64,000 nucleotides of DNA. It comes from CAYRMV01 sp964425255 (GTDB lineage Bacteria > Bacteroidota > Bacteroidia > Flavobacteriales_D > Crocinitomicaceae). The stretch is taken from the NCBI GenBank assembly GCA_964425255.1, contig CAYRMV010000003.1:1-64000 (forward strand). Reading direction: 5' to 3'. This document shows, piece after piece, positions 62,715 to 64,000 of this stretch. The notes under the pieces are model-generated. The model did no database searches, had not been told where the DNA came from, and saw nothing but the letters and a program-made list of their open reading frames with translations. Position numbers and translations under genes: made by a program. Position 1 is the first letter of the stretch. The number at the start of each line of letters is the position of its first letter.

Positions 62715-63413
62715 TTATAACTTCCCTAATTTGAGAAGTATGAAAAATCGAATTAAATGAATTTGTCTTTTGATTCTCGATGGTTGCTTAACCAATCTAT
62801 ACGCCCATTCTAGATTATTTTTTACCCACCAGTTTGGGGCTCTTTTGACAGTTCCAGTGTATACATCAAAACTTCCACCTAATCCTTGATAAACTGCCGA
62901 ATGTTTTTTTTGTAATTCTTCCATAAGTTTTTCTTGTTTTGGAGATCCCATTGCAACAAAGACGAAATCAGGTTTTAAATATACGATATCCTTTATTAGT
63001 TCTTCTTTTTCATTATTTGTTTTCAAAAATCCATTTCTGAAGTTAACAATATTAATCCCAGGAAAATCTTGTTTAAGATTCTCAACAGTTTTTTGAATAA
63101 CTTCTTCCGTTCCACCGACAAGATAGAATGATTTCTCATGATAAGTTTGTTGAATTATATCCAACCATAATTCTACTCCTGGAATTCTAACTACATTGTC
63201 TAAACCTTTATGTTCCAACGCCCATACTGCGCCAATTCCATCAGGGTAGCCAATATTTCTATTGATTATATCTTTGATTTCCTGCGTTGCTTTTAAGATT
63301 TTTTCAGCATTAACTGCAATTAAAATAATTTGATTCTTTATTGCATAATCAATCAATTCTTTTCTAGACTGAGGTGCGTAACATTTAAGCCCTCTGATTA
63401 CTCTGTTATCCAT
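62715..63413 (-). CDS. WecG/TagA/CpsF-family glycosyltransferase
   Basis: 232 residues, GT26 family. Signatures: NIGYPDGIGAVWALEHKG, RIPGVELWLDIIQ, FYLVGGTEEVIQKTV, DFVFVAMGSPKQEKLM, QGLGGSFDVYTGTVKRAPNWW. These enzymes add ManNAc or ManNAcA to the lipid-linked primer, which fits the presence of WecB. The start overlaps the upstream gene by 8 nt. Confidence 0.93.
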   Translation of the reverse strand: MDNRVIRGLKCYAPQSRKELIDYAIKNQIILIAVNAEKILKATQEIKDIINRNIGYPDGIGAVWALEHKGLDNVVRIPGVELWLDIIQQTYHEKSFYLVGGTEEVIQKTVENLKQDFPGINIVNFRNGFLKTNNEKEELIKDIVYLKPDFVFVAMGSPKQEKLMEELQKKHSAVYQGLGGSFDVYTGTVKRAPNWWVKNNLEWAYRLVKQPSRIKRQIHLIRFFILLKLGKL

Positions 63414-64000
63414 TAGATTGGTTTAAATAATATGTTAGTGCATTGAACATAAATGCATTACTCCATCGCATGTACGGAATTTTTGAACTTACTCCTTTTT
63501 TAATTTGGTAATAAAAAAAACCTTTCGGATCCTGCATATTTTGAAGAGTCCATTTTAAAACCTTTTCAGCTAATTCCTTATTTTCTTCGAATTTATTCAT
63601 TACCACAAGAGTTACCCACAACTGGCCAGGACAATGTATATCAATTGGATGGATTTTATTGTGATAATATTTTGGTGTTCCATCACTTAAAAAAAAGTGA
63701 TTGATATAAAATTCAAAACCTTTATCGATGTAGTCACTAAATTGCTTGTCTTTACAAAACTTTTCATAATGATACAAAGCGTCAAGATTATAGCCAGTGT
63801 GAAAACTATCTTTCCATTGTTGTGTTGGTAATAGTCCATAAACCCATGACCCATCTGCTTCTTGTCCCGAACATGCTGCTTTAATAATTTGACAAGCCAT
63901 ACTTTTGTATTCTTCATTACCTGTATAATGATAGCAATAGCTCAATGTTTTTGCACCTAGAAGAGAGGCATTGTAAACAGTATCGTTTCCTTTAAGTGGA
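63406..64000 (-). CDS. six-hairpin glycosidase-like protein, partial
   Basis: The frame is open to the right edge; the first residues visible are PLKGNDTVYNASLLGAK, so the true N-terminus is outside. About 198 C-terminal residues with repeated helix pairs, DGSWVYG, WKDSFHTGYNLDALYHY and RWSNAFMFNALTYYL, typical of alpha/alpha toroids in polysaccharide loci, often mislabelled delta-aminolevulinate dehydratase. Catalytic residues cannot be assigned. Confidence 0.72.
   Translation of the reverse strand, partial: PLKGNDTVYNASLLGAKTLSYCYHYTGNEEYKSMACQIIKAACSGQEADGSWVYGLLPTQQWKDSFHTGYNLDALYHYEKFCKDKQFSDYIDKGFEFYINHFFLSDGTPKYYHNKIHPIDIHCPGQLWVTLVVMNKFEENKELAEKVLKWTLQNMQDPKGFFYYQIKKGVSSKIPYMRWSNAFMFNALTYYLNQSNG

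Noticed and set aside
1..64000. tRNA, rRNA, insertion sequences, prophage
   Set aside because: No cloverleaf-like, transposase or integrase signal was recognised by reading; a tRNAscan or ISfinder search was not possible.

Overview
The window is a low-GC, gene-dense chromosomal segment of a Bacteroidota bacterium, most likely a Flavobacteriales member of the Crocinitomicaceae/Fluviicola type (the family-level placement is inference). The signs are: two secreted proteins ending in a type IX secretion (T9SS) sorting domain, a PorE-like OmpA protein, a short primary sigma factor without region 1.1, a HU-CCDC81/SPOR protein, a fused alpha-beta 2-oxoacid dehydrogenase E1, and many promoters of the Bacteroidota form TAnnTTTG with TTG 17-23 nt upstream. 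I saw no tRNA, rRNA, CRISPR array, transposase or prophage.

Region by region. 1-4.4 kb: RND efflux pump (cut by the left edge), its lipoprotein adaptor and a small unknown protein. 4.4-6.2 kb: GlcD-like FAD oxidase and an orphan antitoxin-like gene. 6.3-12.4 kb: a TPR histidine kinase with a LytTR regulator, then an accessory-looking cluster (mini-HTH, zinc-ribbon membrane protein, second membrane protein, seven-repeat delta-60 T9SS protein). 12.4-15.7 kb: PorE-like OmpA protein and secreted TPR protein. 15.9-21.5 kb: thiolase, then a lipoprotein / outer-membrane-like / T9SS trio. 21.5-27.9 kb: YceI, a large BNR-propeller protein, thioredoxin-like protein and a cysteine-rich envelope cluster that may handle metal. 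28-36.4 kb: fused E1, PadR-PspC operon with a clear operator-promoter, two envelope unknowns, RecQ. 36.4-45.3 kb: housekeeping genes (IlvE, GAPDH, RpoD, HtrA, TrmH, HU). 45.7-52.5 kb: ParE-ParC, SIMPL protein, MscS channel, thioesterase. 52.5-57.1 kb: SPOR protein, MBL hydrolase, GreA-like protein, EamA transporter, RibD. 57.2-64 kb: surface polysaccharide genes read right to left (glycosidase-like fragment, WecG/TagA, WecB, WecA-like, Wza, Wzc), continuing beyond the right edge.

The polysaccharide genes form a pathway: WecB makes UDP-ManNAc, the WecA-like enzyme primes the lipid carrier, the WecG/TagA enzyme adds the second sugar, and Wza/Wzc control length and export. The sequence also supports start-codon corrections: in two genes an upstream TTG start lies inside a perfect -7 promoter box, so the later ATG is the likely start. 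Three further genes have the ATG exactly 5 nt after the box, suggesting leaderless mRNAs. No window-wide novel defence or biosynthetic system stands out. The best candidates for undescribed biology are the 8.85-12.35 kb cluster, the 25.6-27.9 kb cysteine-rich cluster, and the PadR operator architecture.
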